A stretch of DNA of 64,000 bases from Lachnospiraceae bacterium (GCA_910575565.1 CAJTFL010000017.1:30764-94763); one strand, 5' to 3'. Shown: positions 25,956-35,063, counted from the stretch's first letter. Numbers and translations are program-made. Notes: generated by a model from the sequence alone, not told the origin.

Positions 25956-27581
25956 ACAGAAGTCTTTTTACCAGAGCATAATGTGAGGTATATAGCGGTC
26001 AATGACGGCGTTGACACCTTGAATAAATCAGCGATGGACATCACGCCTTTCCGCAACATCCTAAACGAAATGTATTCAGCCGATGTGTCGGTCAAGATAA
26101 AATCGGCGTACCGAGCGAGGTTTCAGCAGGGGAAATTCATGGGAACGTATGCGCCCTATGGATATATTAAAGACCCTGCCGACCACAACCATCTGCTGAT
26201 TGACGATAAGGTGGCACACGTTGTAAGGGAGATATTCGACCTTGCGCTTGCGGGAAATGGAATCGCCAAAATCCGCAAGCACATCAATAAACAGCACATC
26301 TTGCGCCCTGCCGCTTATGCGGCGGAGCAGGGGGCGGCAGGCTATGAGCGGTACTTTGAGGGTAACGAGGAAAACCGCTATATCTGGAGCGAGAACAGCG
26401 TGAGGGGCATTTTAAGAAGCCCTATCTATGCGGGAAACCTTGCAGGCTACAAGCGGATTGCCGCCAACATGAAAAGCAAGAAACGCCCCTCTAAGCTGCC
26501 CGAAGAATGGGAAGTGATACCCGATACCCATGAGGGGATAGTCACGCAGGAGGAATTTGACACCGTACAGCAGCTTATGACGAGCCGCAGGAGGGAACAG
26601 AACGCAGGGGGATTTGAGAATATCTTTGCAGGCGTTATCAAGTGTGCGGACTGCGGCTATGCCCTGCGGGCTATGAGCGCAAACAGGAGGAAACGCCCCG
26701 ACATTATCGACTGCGTACAATACACCTGTAATAATTATGGCAGGTACGGCAACGTCATGTGTACCGCACACGCCATCGAAGCGAGGGATTTATTCAACGC
26801 CGTCCTTGCCGACATCAACCGCTTTGCGGATATGGCGGTGAATGACGAGCGGGCGGTGAGGGCGATTGAGAAGCGGCTCACGGAAACAGACCAGAGCAAG
26901 GCAAAGGCAATGGAGAAAGAACAAAAGAAGCTGAACAAACGCCTTGCGGAGCTTGACAGATTATTTTCCTCTCTCTATGAGGATAAGGTCATGGAGCGTA
27001 TCACCGAGCGGAATTTTGAGATGATGTCGGGGAAATACCAGAAAGAACAGCTTGAAATTGAAGCGAGATTGAAAGAGGTAACGGAAACGCTCAACGAAAG
27101 CTATGAGAAATCGCAGGGAATCCGTGACTTCCTCTCCCTTATCCGCAACTATCAAGGCTTGAAAGAACTGGACGCAACAGTGGTAAATGCGCTGATAGAC
27201 AGGATACTTGTTTCGGAGCGTGAGAAAATGGCAGACGGAACAATTAGGCAGGAAATCAAGATTTACTATAAATTCATCGGCTTTGTCGGTGAATTACATA
27301 TCACACCCACAAAGCGGTGGACAGCATTACCAGCTAAACACTGTACGGTGTGCGGCATTGAATACGTCCCCGGCTCTGGCATATCGAAGTATTGCCCTGC
27401 TTGTGCCAAGAAGATACAGAGGGAGAAATCAAACGAGTGCAAACGCAGGAGCAGGGAGCAGAAAAGGATGGCATGTATTGAACTGTCCGCAAAAAATGAC
27501 CGACTGATCTGGCCCAGCGAAAAGGGCGGATCGAGCGCCAGGGCAACCAGAACCCGCTGGTCCATGTTTACCGTTATGTGA
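25956..27581 (+). pseudogene. Large serine recombinase, 3' part (split gene), reading out of the element
   Basis: From EVFLPEHNVRYIAVNDG onward this encodes the recombinase domain, the zinc ribbon (VIKCADCGYALRAMS with a downstream Cys), the coiled coil and a C-terminal second Cys cluster (CTVCGIEYVPGSG, CPACAKKIQ). The element ends at 27505, in the middle of the codon after NDRL. In the circular form the left end would supply ATG-TAG, giving NDRLM and stop. Integrated, the frame runs into the helicase sequence until 27581. The N-terminal catalytic part is 10 kb away at 15636. Confidence 0.87.
27484..27494 (-). repeat. Right terminal inverted repeat of the 20.8-kb element
   Basis: TGTCCGCAAAA, the exact inverse of 6730-6740, 11 bases inside the right GAT core (27506-27508). 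Confidence 0.7.
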
Positions 27582-28496
27582 CCGAAGGGACCTTCGACGC
27601 ATACCTCTGGCAGACGGTGGAGAACAAGCAGAAATTCATCTCCCAGATCATGACCTCAAAATCCCCTGTCCGCAGCTGTGACGATGTGGACGAAACCGCC
27701 CTGTCCTTTGCGGAGATCAAGGCCCTGTGCGCCGGGGGACCCCCGCATCAAGGAGCGTATGGATTTGGATGTGGAGGTATCCCGCTTAAAGCTGATGAAG
27801 GCCGACCACCAGAGCAAGCAGTACCGGCTGGAAGATCAGCTGTTAAAGCACTTCCCGGAGGAGATCGAGAAACACAAAGGCTTTATCCAGAGCCTGGAAA
27901 CGGATATGGAAACCCTGGCGGCGCACCCCCACCCGACAGACGGATTTACCGGCATGGAAGTCCGGGGCGATACGCTCACCGACAAAGAGAATGCCGGAGC
28001 CGCCCTTTTGGACGCCTGCAAGGAGGTTAAAGGCTCCGAGCCGGTGCAGGTCGGCAGCTACCGGGGATTTGCTATGTTTGTAACCTTTGATGCTTTTCAG
28101 AAGGAATATATGCTCCAACTGAAAGGCCGCATGACCCACCGTACCACCTTGGGCGCGGACCCGCGCGGCAACCTGACCCGGATTGACAACGCGCTTTCCC
28201 AGATGCCCCAGCGTTTGGAAAGCGTCAAAGTCCAGCTGGATAACCTTTACCAGCAGCAGGCCGCCGCGAAGGAGGAAGTGGGCAAAGCCTTCCCCTATGA
28301 GGAGGAATTGCGGGTCAAGAACGCCCGTCTGGTGGAGCTGGATATGGAGCTGAACATGGACAGCAAGGGGCAGTCCCGTCCAGAAGCGGCGATTTCCAAG
28401 CGCGCAAGGCCCTCGGTGCTGGAAGGGCTGAAACGCCCCCTCCCGCCCCGTAGCATGGAAAAGAAACCCAGACAACAGGAACAGGAGGCAAGATAA
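27509..28496 (+). pseudogene. SNF2-type helicase of an ICE, 3' part
   Basis: This continues the helicase exactly where 6719 stops: [20 protein letters not shown] (motif [12 protein letters not shown]), then [15 protein letters not shown]. One extra G in the G5 run 27734-27738 shifts the frame after EIKALCAG; the native frame resumes as [15 protein letters not shown] and runs to 28496 with the typical coiled C-terminal region. Besides the insertion, this single-base insertion would inactivate the gene. Confidence 0.87.
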
Positions 28497-28497
28497 T

Positions 28498-29304
28498 ATG
28501 AACAGCAATGAAAAGAATACGGCTCTTTATGAGAAGATGGCCGCTGAACAGGATACCTTCCGGGATTGGCTGAAAAGCCAGTCCCCGGAGGAGGTCTTAA
28601 ACCACGCCTATGAGTACACCGTCCGGGAGGACATTGTGATGGCGATGGAGGAACTGGAACTCTCCGATAACCAGGCACAGGCGCTTCTGGATCCCCCCTC
28701 GCCGCTGGCCGATGTGTACCGCCATTTTGAAAAGCTGGAAACCGGCTATATGGATGTGATCCGGGAAAGCATTGAGGAACGGGCCAATGAGATGCACAAG
28801 GCAAAAGAGGAACAGAGAGCCGCCCCAATCTATCCCCACTCCGCCGCCTATGCGTCCGAGCATGGGGAGATGGCGCAGTACCGCGCCTCCCTGCAAGCCA
28901 GTCTTGCCTGCAAAGAAGCCACCCGGCAGGCCATCAGCGCCCACTATGGGGATAACCGCTTGAATACCGAGGCCGCTGTCAAAGAGGTGCTGGAACAGTT
29001 CGGGCCGGAGCGTATGCAGTACATCCTTGCCAATACGGTGCTGAAAAAGGAGCATGACGGGCGTATCTCCCGCGATAACAAAGCCTGGGCGAAAACAATC
29101 CCCATGCCGGAGGATGGCGGCGATCCCCGCCACAGCTATGCCCTGGTGGTGGATAAGGTCAACCCCGGCCTGACCGACCTGTTCTTGAAGCAGGCGCGGA
29201 AAGTCCTTCAAGCCCCGGAGAAAGGCTCCGTCCTGGAAAAACTCAAACAGGAGCCGCCGGAACGCAGCCCCGCCGCCCCTAAGAAACGGGAACCGGAACG
29301 ATGA
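28498..29304 (+). CDS. DUF3848/DUF3849 domain protein
   Basis: 268 residues. The N-terminal part (EKMAAEQDTFRDWLKSQ, then HAYEYTVREDIVMAME) matches my recollection of DUF3848; residues about 135-210 (ISAHYGDNRLNTEAAVKEV to RISRDNKAWAKTI) match DUF3849. These follow the large helicase in Clostridia ICEs; function unknown. It starts 2 bases after the helicase stop and overlaps mobC by 4 bases (ATGA), so it is in the same operon. Confidence 0.8.
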   Translation: MNSNEKNTALYEKMAAEQDTFRDWLKSQSPEEVLNHAYEYTVREDIVMAMEELELSDNQAQALLDPPSPLADVYRHFEKLETGYMDVIRESIEERANEMHKAKEEQRAAPIYPHSAAYASEHGEMAQYRASLQASLACKEATRQAISAHYGDNRLNTEAAVKEVLEQFGPERMQYILANTVLKKEHDGRISRDNKAWAKTIPMPEDGGDPRHSYALVVDKVNPGLTDLFLKQARKVLQAPEKGSVLEKLKQEPPERSPAAPKKREPER

Positions 29305-29645
29305 GCGCGGCAAAGCGGAAACGGGAGGTACAGGTGAATTTCCGGGTTTCCCCGGAGGAGCTGGCCCTGATTGAGCAGAAAATGTCCCAGCTTGGAACCG
29401 TCAACAGGGAAGCCTACCTGCGGAAAATGGCGCTGGACGGGTATGTGGTAAAGCTGGATTTGCCGGAGCTGAAGGAGCTGGTGTCCCTGATGCGCTATTC
29501 CAGCAACAACTTAAACCAGCTGACCCGTAAAGTGCATGAAACCGGGCGGGTTTATAACGCTGATTTGGAAGATATATCCCAGCGGCAGGAACAGCTTTGG
29601 GAGGGTGTGCAGAAGATACTGGCCCAGCTTTCCAAGCTCTCCTGA
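29301..29645 (+). CDS. MobC-like relaxosome protein
   Basis: 114 residues: an N-terminal ribbon-helix-helix (REVQVNFRVSPEELALIEQ), then the MobC core MRYSSNNLNQLTRKVHETG. It would bind oriT and assist a relaxase. The relaxase that normally follows in complete ICEs is missing; the AbiE pair follows instead. ATGA overlap with the upstream gene. Confidence 0.87.
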   Translation: MSAAKRKREVQVNFRVSPEELALIEQKMSQLGTVNREAYLRKMALDGYVVKLDLPELKELVSLMRYSSNNLNQLTRKVHETGRVYNADLEDISQRQEQLWEGVQKILAQLSKLS

Positions 29646-29727
29646 CCGGATAGTTTGCTCCATCTGCGGAGGGAGGAACGGCGTTCTTCGCCGCGCCTTC
29701 CTCCGCTTTTTCTTTTTGCCGCTATTT

Positions 29728-29767
29728 CCTTTCGTGCTACAATCATGTATAATAGTAGCACGAAAGG
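29728..29767 (+). promoter_or_regulatory. AbiE operator/promoter
   Basis: Perfect 13-base inverted repeats CCTTTCGTGCTAC (29728-29740) and GTAGCACGAAAGG (29755-29767) flank TATAAT (29748-29753). AbiEi-type antitoxins are known to repress by binding inverted repeats at their own promoter, which fits this arrangement. Confidence 0.82.
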
Positions 29768-29777
29768 AAGTGAGGGC

Positions 29778-30371
29778 ATGACACAGTTTGAACAGCTGGA
29801 CACGATTTTAGAGGGACAACACGGTATGCTCCAAACATCAGAGGTGGTGAAACGGGGAATTCCAAAATCCGTTTTTTACAACTATGTGAAGGAAAAAGAA
29901 TTGGAACAGGCGGCACATGGGGTTTATGTATCGCCGGATGCCTGGGTCGATGGGATGTACCTGCTCCATTTACGATGCAGCCAGGGGATTTTTTCTCATG
30001 AAACGGCGCTGTTTTTCCATGATCTGACCGACCGGGAGCCTTCCCCCTATTCCATTACCGTCAGACGGGGATACGGCACGACCAGATTGAAAGCGGACGG
30101 GATTTTGGTCTACACCATAAAACCGGAGCTGCATGACGTCGGAAAGAGTACGGCTCGAACCCCTTTCGGGCATACGGTTCCGGCTTATGATATGGAGCGG
30201 ACCATCTGCGACCTGCTTCGCTGCCGGAGCAGCATTGAGATGCAGACATTTCAAGGGGCGCTCAAAATGTACGCCCGCAGGAAAGAGAAAAACCTGCGGA
30301 GGCTGATGCAGTATGCAGGGCTGTTCCGGGTTGAAAAAATTTTGCGGCAGTATTTGGAGGTGCTATTATGA
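29778..30371 (+). CDS. abiEi: AbiEi-type antitoxin (type IV toxin-antitoxin)
   Basis: 197 residues. The N-terminal winged helix DNA-binding region (GMLQTSEVVKRGIPKSVFY) and the C-terminal antitoxin domain (ERTICDLLRCRSSIEM) match AbiEi. Start ATG 29778 follows GGAAGTGAGGG. It represses its operon and neutralises the AbiEii nucleotidyltransferase without a protein-protein complex. It overlaps the toxin gene by 4 bases. Confidence 0.88.
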   Translation: MTQFEQLDTILEGQHGMLQTSEVVKRGIPKSVFYNYVKEKELEQAAHGVYVSPDAWVDGMYLLHLRCSQGIFSHETALFFHDLTDREPSPYSITVRRGYGTTRLKADGILVYTIKPELHDVGKSTARTPFGHTVPAYDMERTICDLLRCRSSIEMQTFQGALKMYARRKEKNLRRLMQYAGLFRVEKILRQYLEVLL

Positions 30372-31222
30372 TAAAGACAGCAAGGCAGCTGAAAGATTTG
30401 ATCCGCAATCTCGCAAAGGAGAAATCGGCGGACGCACAGATTTTGATGCGGAACTATATGATGGAGCGTTTCCTGGAACGTATTTCCCTTTCTGAATATC
30501 GGGATAACTTTATTTTGAAAGGCGGGATGCTGGTTGCCGCAATGGTAGGGTTGGATGCCCGGTCTACAATGGATTTAGACGCAACCGTCAGAGGGGCCAG
30601 CGTGAATGTGGAGGACATTGAAAATCTGATGTCCTCTATCATAGCAGTCCCCATTGAGGACGGTGTGGAGTTCCAGGTGAAAAGCATTTTGGAAATCATG
30701 GACGAGGCCGAGTATCCGGGGATTCGGGTCAGCATGGCCACTGTCTTTGACGGGGTGGTGACGCCGCTGAAAATTGATATTTCTACCGGGGATGTGATTA
30801 CGCCGAGGGCAGTCCGGTACAGGTTCCGGCTTATGCTGGAGGAACGCTCCATTGATATTTGGGCGTACAATCTGGAAACCGTACTTGCGGAAAAGCTGGA
30901 AACAATGATTGCCCGGACCATAACAAACACCCGTATGAGGGATTTTTATGACCTCTACATTCTGGAACAGCTTCATGGAAGATCGCTGGATTCCGATATT
31001 CTCCGCCACGCGCTCCTTGCTACCGCCCGCAAGCGCGGAACCGAGGGGCATTTGAAAGAAGCGAAGGAAGTGTTTTCCGAAGTAGAAAACAGCCATGCGA
31101 TGCAGGCGCTTTGGTCCGCTTACCGCAGGAAATTTTCCTATGCGGCTGATCTGGAATGGAACACCGTTATGGGGGCGGTCCACCGTTTGTATGCTCTGAC
31201 AGAGGACAGTGAATCGGAATGA
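30368..31222 (+). CDS. abiEii: AbiEii-type nucleotidyltransferase toxin
   Basis: 284 residues with the nucleotidyltransferase signature GGMLVAAM followed by RSTMDLDATV (GG...DxD), then LKIDISTGDVITP and the conserved MRDFYDLYIL. AbiEii toxins modify tRNA or other acceptors and stop growth, aborting phage infection or stabilising the element. ATGA overlap with abiEi and overlap with the next gene show one operon. Confidence 0.9.
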   Translation: MIKTARQLKDLIRNLAKEKSADAQILMRNYMMERFLERISLSEYRDNFILKGGMLVAAMVGLDARSTMDLDATVRGASVNVEDIENLMSSIIAVPIEDGVEFQVKSILEIMDEAEYPGIRVSMATVFDGVVTPLKIDISTGDVITPRAVRYRFRLMLEERSIDIWAYNLETVLAEKLETMIARTITNTRMRDFYDLYILEQLHGRSLDSDILRHALLATARKRGTEGHLKEAKEVFSEVENSHAMQALWSAYRRKFSYAADLEWNTVMGAVHRLYALTEDSESE

Positions 31223-31434
31223 AAAAGCGCGGGCATTACTGCAAAATCTGCGGTGAGTATAAATCAAACGAAAAGTTTTCGGGTAAAGGCCATGCGGCGC
31301 ATATCTGCAAAACGTGCGCCTCCCTGCCGCTGGAAAAGAAATCTGAAATGGCGGCAATGAACCGCTTGTTGAATCTCCCCTGGCGGCTTTCAAATGGATC
31401 TATGTCAATACTTTGGACAAAAAAAGTCGAAAGA

Positions 31435-32343
31435 TTATGCTGCTTTTTTGAGTTCCTCATCCTCCTTTTGCTGAGGTGTCATATAACCAATTGCACTATG
31501 GATTCGTTTGCGGTTATACCAGCCCTCTATATATTCAAAGATTGCCCTGCGGGCCTCTTGCGAATCTTGATAAGTATGAAGATAGATTTCTTCCTTTTTC
31601 AGTACAGAATGGAACGATTCGATACAAGCATTGTCATAAGGATTTCCCTTTCGGCTAAATGAATGCCGTATCTCCCTGCTGTTCAGGAACTTCTCAAATG
31701 ATTGGCTTGTATACTGGCTTCCTAAGTCACTGTGGAGAATAATCCCCTTTGTCTCCCTGACATTCAGACAGGCGTTCTTAACAGCTTCTATCGCCAGTTC
31801 TGCTGTCATGGATGTTCCATACGCATATCCGATAATCTTACGACTGCACAAGTCCATGACTGAAGCCAGATAGGTCCATCCTTCTTTTTGTACATGGATA
31901 TAGGTAATATCGGTACACCATTTCTGGTTGATGGTTTCCGTCTCGAAATCACGCTTCAGAATATTCTCTTTATTATCGGGAACGGTTCCGTGATTGGCAT
32001 GATGGTTGTATTTCTTTACTACAACAGAGCGAAGCCCTTGCTCTGCCATATGCCGCTGAACCCGTTTTATGCTGCAGGGAGTCCCGCTGCCATTGAGCGT
32101 ACGGCATATTTTAACTGCCCCATACCGCTGCTTTGAATCTTCATAAGCGTCTTTTACCTTCTGGCTGAATTCCTTATATTCCTTCTGCCGGTTTGAGGGT
32201 ACACAAACCAGAGCTTTGTAATAGGTACTCCTTGGGAATTTCAGGGCACTGCAAAGCTGGGATACCGTATAATGGGTTAAGTTTTGCTGGATAAAAGAAA
32301 CAATCTCAGCTATTGTTCTTTTGCGAATATGGCGGTCGCTTTT
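31435..32343 (-). CDS. IS3-family transposase OrfB (DDE domain)
   Basis: The open frame is about 302 residues from the frameshift region at 32343. The N-terminal HTH region YTVSQLCSALKFPRSTYYKA is followed by the integrase core: WCTDITYI, HSDLGSQYTS and NPYDNACIESFHSVLKKE supply the D, D and E. Normally made as an OrfAB fusion by -1 frameshifting on an A-run. A TAA lies just upstream in this frame, so it has no independent strong start except ATG 32049. Confidence 0.88.
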   Translation of the reverse strand, partial: KSDRHIRKRTIAEIVSFIQQNLTHYTVSQLCSALKFPRSTYYKALVCVPSNRQKEYKEFSQKVKDAYEDSKQRYGAVKICRTLNGSGTPCSIKRVQRHMAEQGLRSVVVKKYNHHANHGTVPDNKENILKRDFETETINQKWCTDITYIHVQKEGWTYLASVMDLCSRKIIGYAYGTSMTAELAIEAVKNACLNVRETKGIILHSDLGSQYTSQSFEKFLNSREIRHSFSRKGNPYDNACIESFHSVLKKEEIYLHTYQDSQEARRAIFEYIEGWYNRKRIHSAIGYMTPQQKEDEELKKAA

Positions 32344-32587
32344 TTAATATTTCATTTTCGATTTTAAGGCACTGGATCTCTTTCTGGAGAGCTTTATACT
32401 CTTTGAGTGTAACGGTTTCCTCCTCGGACACTTTGATTGGAGAAAGCTGTTTTACCCAGTTGCTGAGTGTGCTCCGATTTACGCCATATTCACGTTCCAG
32501 TTGTGGATACGAAGTTCCTCCGGCATTGTACAGATCCACGATCTGCTGCTTGAATTCCGGGGTGTAGGATTTTTGGTTTTTCGCCAT
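32306..32587 (-). CDS. IS3-family transposase OrfA (HTH), probably frameshifted at its end
   Basis: 93 residues. KSYTPEFKQQIVDLYNAGG and YGVNRSTLSNWVKQLSPI form the HTH; a leucine-zipper-like tail (EYKALQKEIQCLKIENEIL) follows. The frame then ends KKRPPYSQ, whereas the usual IS3 ending 'KKATAIFAKEQ' is present in the -1 frame. This fits loss of one A from an A7 run (now A6, 32340-32345). Confidence 0.8.
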   Translation of the reverse strand: MAKNQKSYTPEFKQQIVDLYNAGGTSYPQLEREYGVNRSTLSNWVKQLSPIKVSEEETVTLKEYKALQKEIQCLKIENEILKKRPPYSQKNNS

Positions 32588-32804
32588 GCTGAACATCTCC
32601 TTTGCTCTTTCACTTGATAGTATAGATTGTTCAACTTTTCCTGTCCACACTTATATACTAACACCAATGCACGATAAACGCCCGAACATTCGGGCGCTCG
32701 CAAAGGAACAATATGAAATGCGCTTTTCGCCAGCCCGGTTCGAGGAGGATGAACCAAACGGAGATTTCACAGATTTTCCCTATGACATACTTTGAATAAC
32801 CAGC

Positions 32805-32835
32805 AACGGCCTGTTCATCAGGCCGTTATTTTTAT
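32805..32835 (+). terminator. Terminator between the zinc-finger gene and the kinase gene
   Basis: AACGGCCTG (32805-32813), loop TTCAT and CAGGCCGTT (32819-32827), then ATTTTTAT. It stands between convergent genes and may serve both. Confidence 0.85.
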
Positions 32836-34190
32836 GAGAGGAGGATTCCATCATGGCAACCACACGCATCATGCCGCTGCACAGATAACATGACCGAAAC
32901 ATAAAACATCCCGTCTTTCCATTCAAAGCGGGTATCGCCGCTGTAACGCTCCACAGTCACCCGTACCGATTCCGTCCCAACGCCAAAGCCATCGTGACTG
33001 GAGGAAAGGAACCGCCCGTCATCGGACTTTGGCGGCTGGTCGCTGGTATTGTCCAGCGTCAGATAAAGGGCCTGCTTTCCCTGCTGGCGGATATGCAGGC
33101 GAATGATGCGGGGCGCTTTGGAACGGTTGCAGGCATCAATGGCGTTTTCCAGCAGGTTCCCCAAAAGGGCGCAGAACTCCGGCTGTGGGATGATGGTTTC
33201 TTCCTCCATCTGGACAGAAACCTCCATATCGGTCTGCTGCCTCACCGCCTGCTCCCCATAGTAATGCAGTACGGCATCCACCGCATAATTTTTGCAGAAC
33301 CGGCGGACTGCATCCGGCGGCAGGCTTTCCTCATAGGCTTTCATATACTCCGCAACCCTGTCTATATCACCGCTCTCCACACAGCCCTGCAATGCCTTGA
33401 AATGCTGGCGCAGATCATGGCGGGCGCGCCGGGTGTCCTCAATGCTCTTTTGCAGGATGCGGTACTGGGCGGCCTGCATCTGCAAAAAACGGTTCTCCTG
33501 CGTCAGACGCATATTCTTTGTCAGCCCCCTTGCCATCCAGTAAAACAGCGCGTAACAAAACAGCAGCAGCGCCAGAAGCGCCAGCATCAGAACCGGATAA
33601 AACATCATAACCCGGTTTGTGTAAAGAGTGGAATATTCCTGGGGCCGCATGGCAATGTTCAGGCTCAGGAACACCACCGGAAGAATCCAGAATACATACC
33701 ATGTCCCCGGCATTTCAATTTCATCCAGAAGCCATCTTGCGGCATGGGTGGCCGGATACCACATAAGCCCCAGCAGCGTCCAGCAAAACAGGGCATAGGC
33801 CGCTGCCCCGCCCAGAGAAAAAACCACAGGGCCGCTTTTGGGCGAAAGCAGGGCGTCCGCCAGGACTGCCAGATTTCTCAAAGTGGAAAACGTCCCGCAG
33901 ACCGCCAGAAATACGCTGACGGTTTTCCAGTAAGACAGCGTGATTGTCCGGCAGTAAAACAGGGCAGACAGCGCCAGCGAGGGAACCAGCCAGAGGTTCG
34001 TATCCCACCGGAATCTGTAACAGGCAGCGCCGCCCGCAACAGCCCACAGCAACAGAGCGGGGATTCCCCACAAAGCGATCCGTCTGCCCTTTCCATTCAG
34101 GTGTCCTTTCATGGGCAGATAACACAAAACAGCGCCGGGGATTATAACCGAAAGCTCCAGCATAGGGCGGAGAACGGTATCATTTCCCAT
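32832..34190 (-). CDS. GHKL-type sensor histidine kinase (AgrC/CitA-like)
   Basis: 452 residues. About six hydrophobic segments in residues 10-215 form the membrane sensor. A coiled helix (TQENRFLQMQAAQYRILQ) leads to the phosphoacceptor region TRRARHDLRQHFKAL. The GHKL ATPase has NLLENAIDACNR (N box) and GFGVGTESVRV (G box). It starts 2 bases after the response regulator stop, so the two are a two-component operon. No AgrB/AgrD-type peptide gene is nearby; the ligand is unknown. Confidence 0.9.
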   Translation of the reverse strand: MGNDTVLRPMLELSVIIPGAVLCYLPMKGHLNGKGRRIALWGIPALLLWAVAGGAACYRFRWDTNLWLVPSLALSALFYCRTITLSYWKTVSVFLAVCGTFSTLRNLAVLADALLSPKSGPVVFSLGGAAAYALFCWTLLGLMWYPATHAARWLLDEIEMPGTWYVFWILPVVFLSLNIAMRPQEYSTLYTNRVMMFYPVLMLALLALLLFCYALFYWMARGLTKNMRLTQENRFLQMQAAQYRILQKSIEDTRRARHDLRQHFKALQGCVESGDIDRVAEYMKAYEESLPPDAVRRFCKNYAVDAVLHYYGEQAVRQQTDMEVSVQMEEETIIPQPEFCALLGNLLENAIDACNRSKAPRIIRLHIRQQGKQALYLTLDNTSDQPPKSDDGRFLSSSHDGFGVGTESVRVTVERYSGDTRFEWKDGMFYVSVMLSVQRHDACGCHDGILLS

Positions 34191-34192
34191 CT

Positions 34193-34927
34193 CTAATGCC
34201 CTCCTCTCATCCGGGCATAAGTAAAAGCGAGAAACTGTTCCCGCACCTCCCGGTATTTTAACCGGCTGATTGGAACCGCTGTCCCGTTTTTCAAAAGAAA
34301 ACGGTCAGCCAGCAGCTCCTCCACCTGCTCGAAATTGACCAGAACGCCCCGCGTACAGTCACAGAAATAGGGATAGTCCAGCAGCAAAGCCGCAAAATCC
34401 GCCTGCCGCATGGGGACGGTTATCTTTTCCCCGCTGGTGATATGGACTTCCACACAGCGTCCGCAGTATTCCGTATGGGTAATCTGGTGAAGCAGGAGCG
34501 GCTGCTGTCCTGCCGCGCCCGGAACCATCACACACTGGTTCTGTTCCAGAAGCTTTGCCCCGCACCGGGTCAGGGCCTGTGCCAGCTTTTCATAGGAATA
34601 GGGCTTGACCAGGTAAAATGCCGCCGCCACATCATAGCTGTCCACAGCAAATTCCTTGGTGGTTGTCGTAAAGATTAGCTGGCAGGCATCGTCCTGCTCC
34701 CGGATTTTTTTCGCCGCTTCCATGCCGGTCATGCCGGACATATAAATATCCAGAAAAATCACATCAAAGGTATCCGGGGCAAAGCCTGCAAGCAGGGCTT
34801 CGCCGCTTTCAAAAACTGCCGGGGCCGGAACCAGGACAATCCCCTGCTCCCGCGCCCAGCGGCAGATAAATTCCCGCAGTTTCCCAGCGTCTGCGGAAAG
34901 GTCGTCTGCAATGGCAATTCGCATCAT
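34193..34927 (-). CDS. LytTR-type response regulator
   Basis: 244 residues. The receiver has MRIAIADD, FDVIFLDIYMSGMTGME with the phosphoacceptor Asp, and a Thr/Lys switch (FTTTTKEFA ... VKPYS). The C-terminal LytTR DNA-binding domain contains YCGRCVEVHITSGEK and FCDCTRGVLVNFEQV. AGGAGG precedes the double ATG. Partner of the GHKL kinase. It likely binds the tandem repeats in the divergent intergenic region. Confidence 0.9.
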   Translation of the reverse strand: MMRIAIADDLSADAGKLREFICRWAREQGIVLVPAPAVFESGEALLAGFAPDTFDVIFLDIYMSGMTGMEAAKKIREQDDACQLIFTTTTKEFAVDSYDVAAAFYLVKPYSYEKLAQALTRCGAKLLEQNQCVMVPGAAGQQPLLLHQITHTEYCGRCVEVHITSGEKITVPMRQADFAALLLDYPYFCDCTRGVLVNFEQVEELLADRFLLKNGTAVPISRLKYREVREQFLAFTYARMRGGH

Positions 34928-34967
34928 TTTCGCCTCCTAACACAAAAGACTTCGTTTGTCAAGACCC

Positions 34968-35063
34968 ATTATACCATATTTTCAGCGTCCTGACCTACAT
35001 CTCATGCAGATTTTTGACATCTCATGCAGAGCCTATTGACAAGAACGGGAAAAACGCTATGCT
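34968..35063. promoter_or_regulatory. Divergent promoters with tandem LytTR-like sites
   Basis: Two exact ACATCTCATGCAGA repeats at 34997-35010 and 35017-35030, 20 bases start to start, about two helical turns as for LytTR dimers. Just right, TTGACA (35036-35041), 16 bases and TATGCT (35058-35063) drive the plus-strand genes. Left, a minus-strand TATAAT (34973-34968) drives the regulator/kinase operon. Confidence 0.72.

Larger units (their letters stand above)
6717..27508. mobile_element. 20.8-kb serine-recombinase (TnpX-like) mobilizable element inserted in the helicase gene
   Basis: The element is bounded by GAT at 6717-6719 and 27506-27508. Removing it joins CCGGGA-GAT to CTGGCC and restores the helicase protein as P-G-D-L-A-Q-R-K-G. 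Inverted TTTTGCGGACA motifs lie 10-11 bases inside both ends. Content from the left: tnpV, TetR-MBL-GNAT-KTR cargo, sigma-like genes, replication ATPase, iteron module, MobV, ParB, PC4-like and the recombinase 5' part. A foreign 10-kb block follows, then the recombinase 3' part at the right end. A GA core is what TnpX-family large serine recombinases use, which fits. Confidence 0.85.
31403..32660 (-). mobile_element. IS3-family (IS150-like) insertion sequence
   Basis: About 1.26 kb, transcribed right to left. The ends share an inverted TGGACA-nn-AAAAGT-n-GAA motif (31414 onward and 32647 inward). It contains orfA (HTH) and orfB (DDE). End positions are good to about 5 bases. Confidence 0.85.
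31219..32795 (+). pseudogene. Cysteine-rich zinc-finger-like gene interrupted by an IS3 element
   Basis: The 5' part (31219 to about 31400) encodes HYCKICGEYKSNEKFSGKG and CKTCASLPLEKK, two CxxC pairs. The 3' part (about 32660-32795) encodes MHDKRPNIRALAKEQYEMRF and an acidic tail ending FPYDIL. Together they rebuild a protein of about 105 residues that follows abiE-type genes; function unknown. It overlaps abiEii by 4 bases. No convincing target duplication was found. Confidence 0.75.

Noticed and set aside
32994..34196. 400-codon open frame on the plus strand opposite the histidine kinase
   Set aside because: Shadow of a GC-rich coding strand; the kinase on the other strand has clear domains and operon context.
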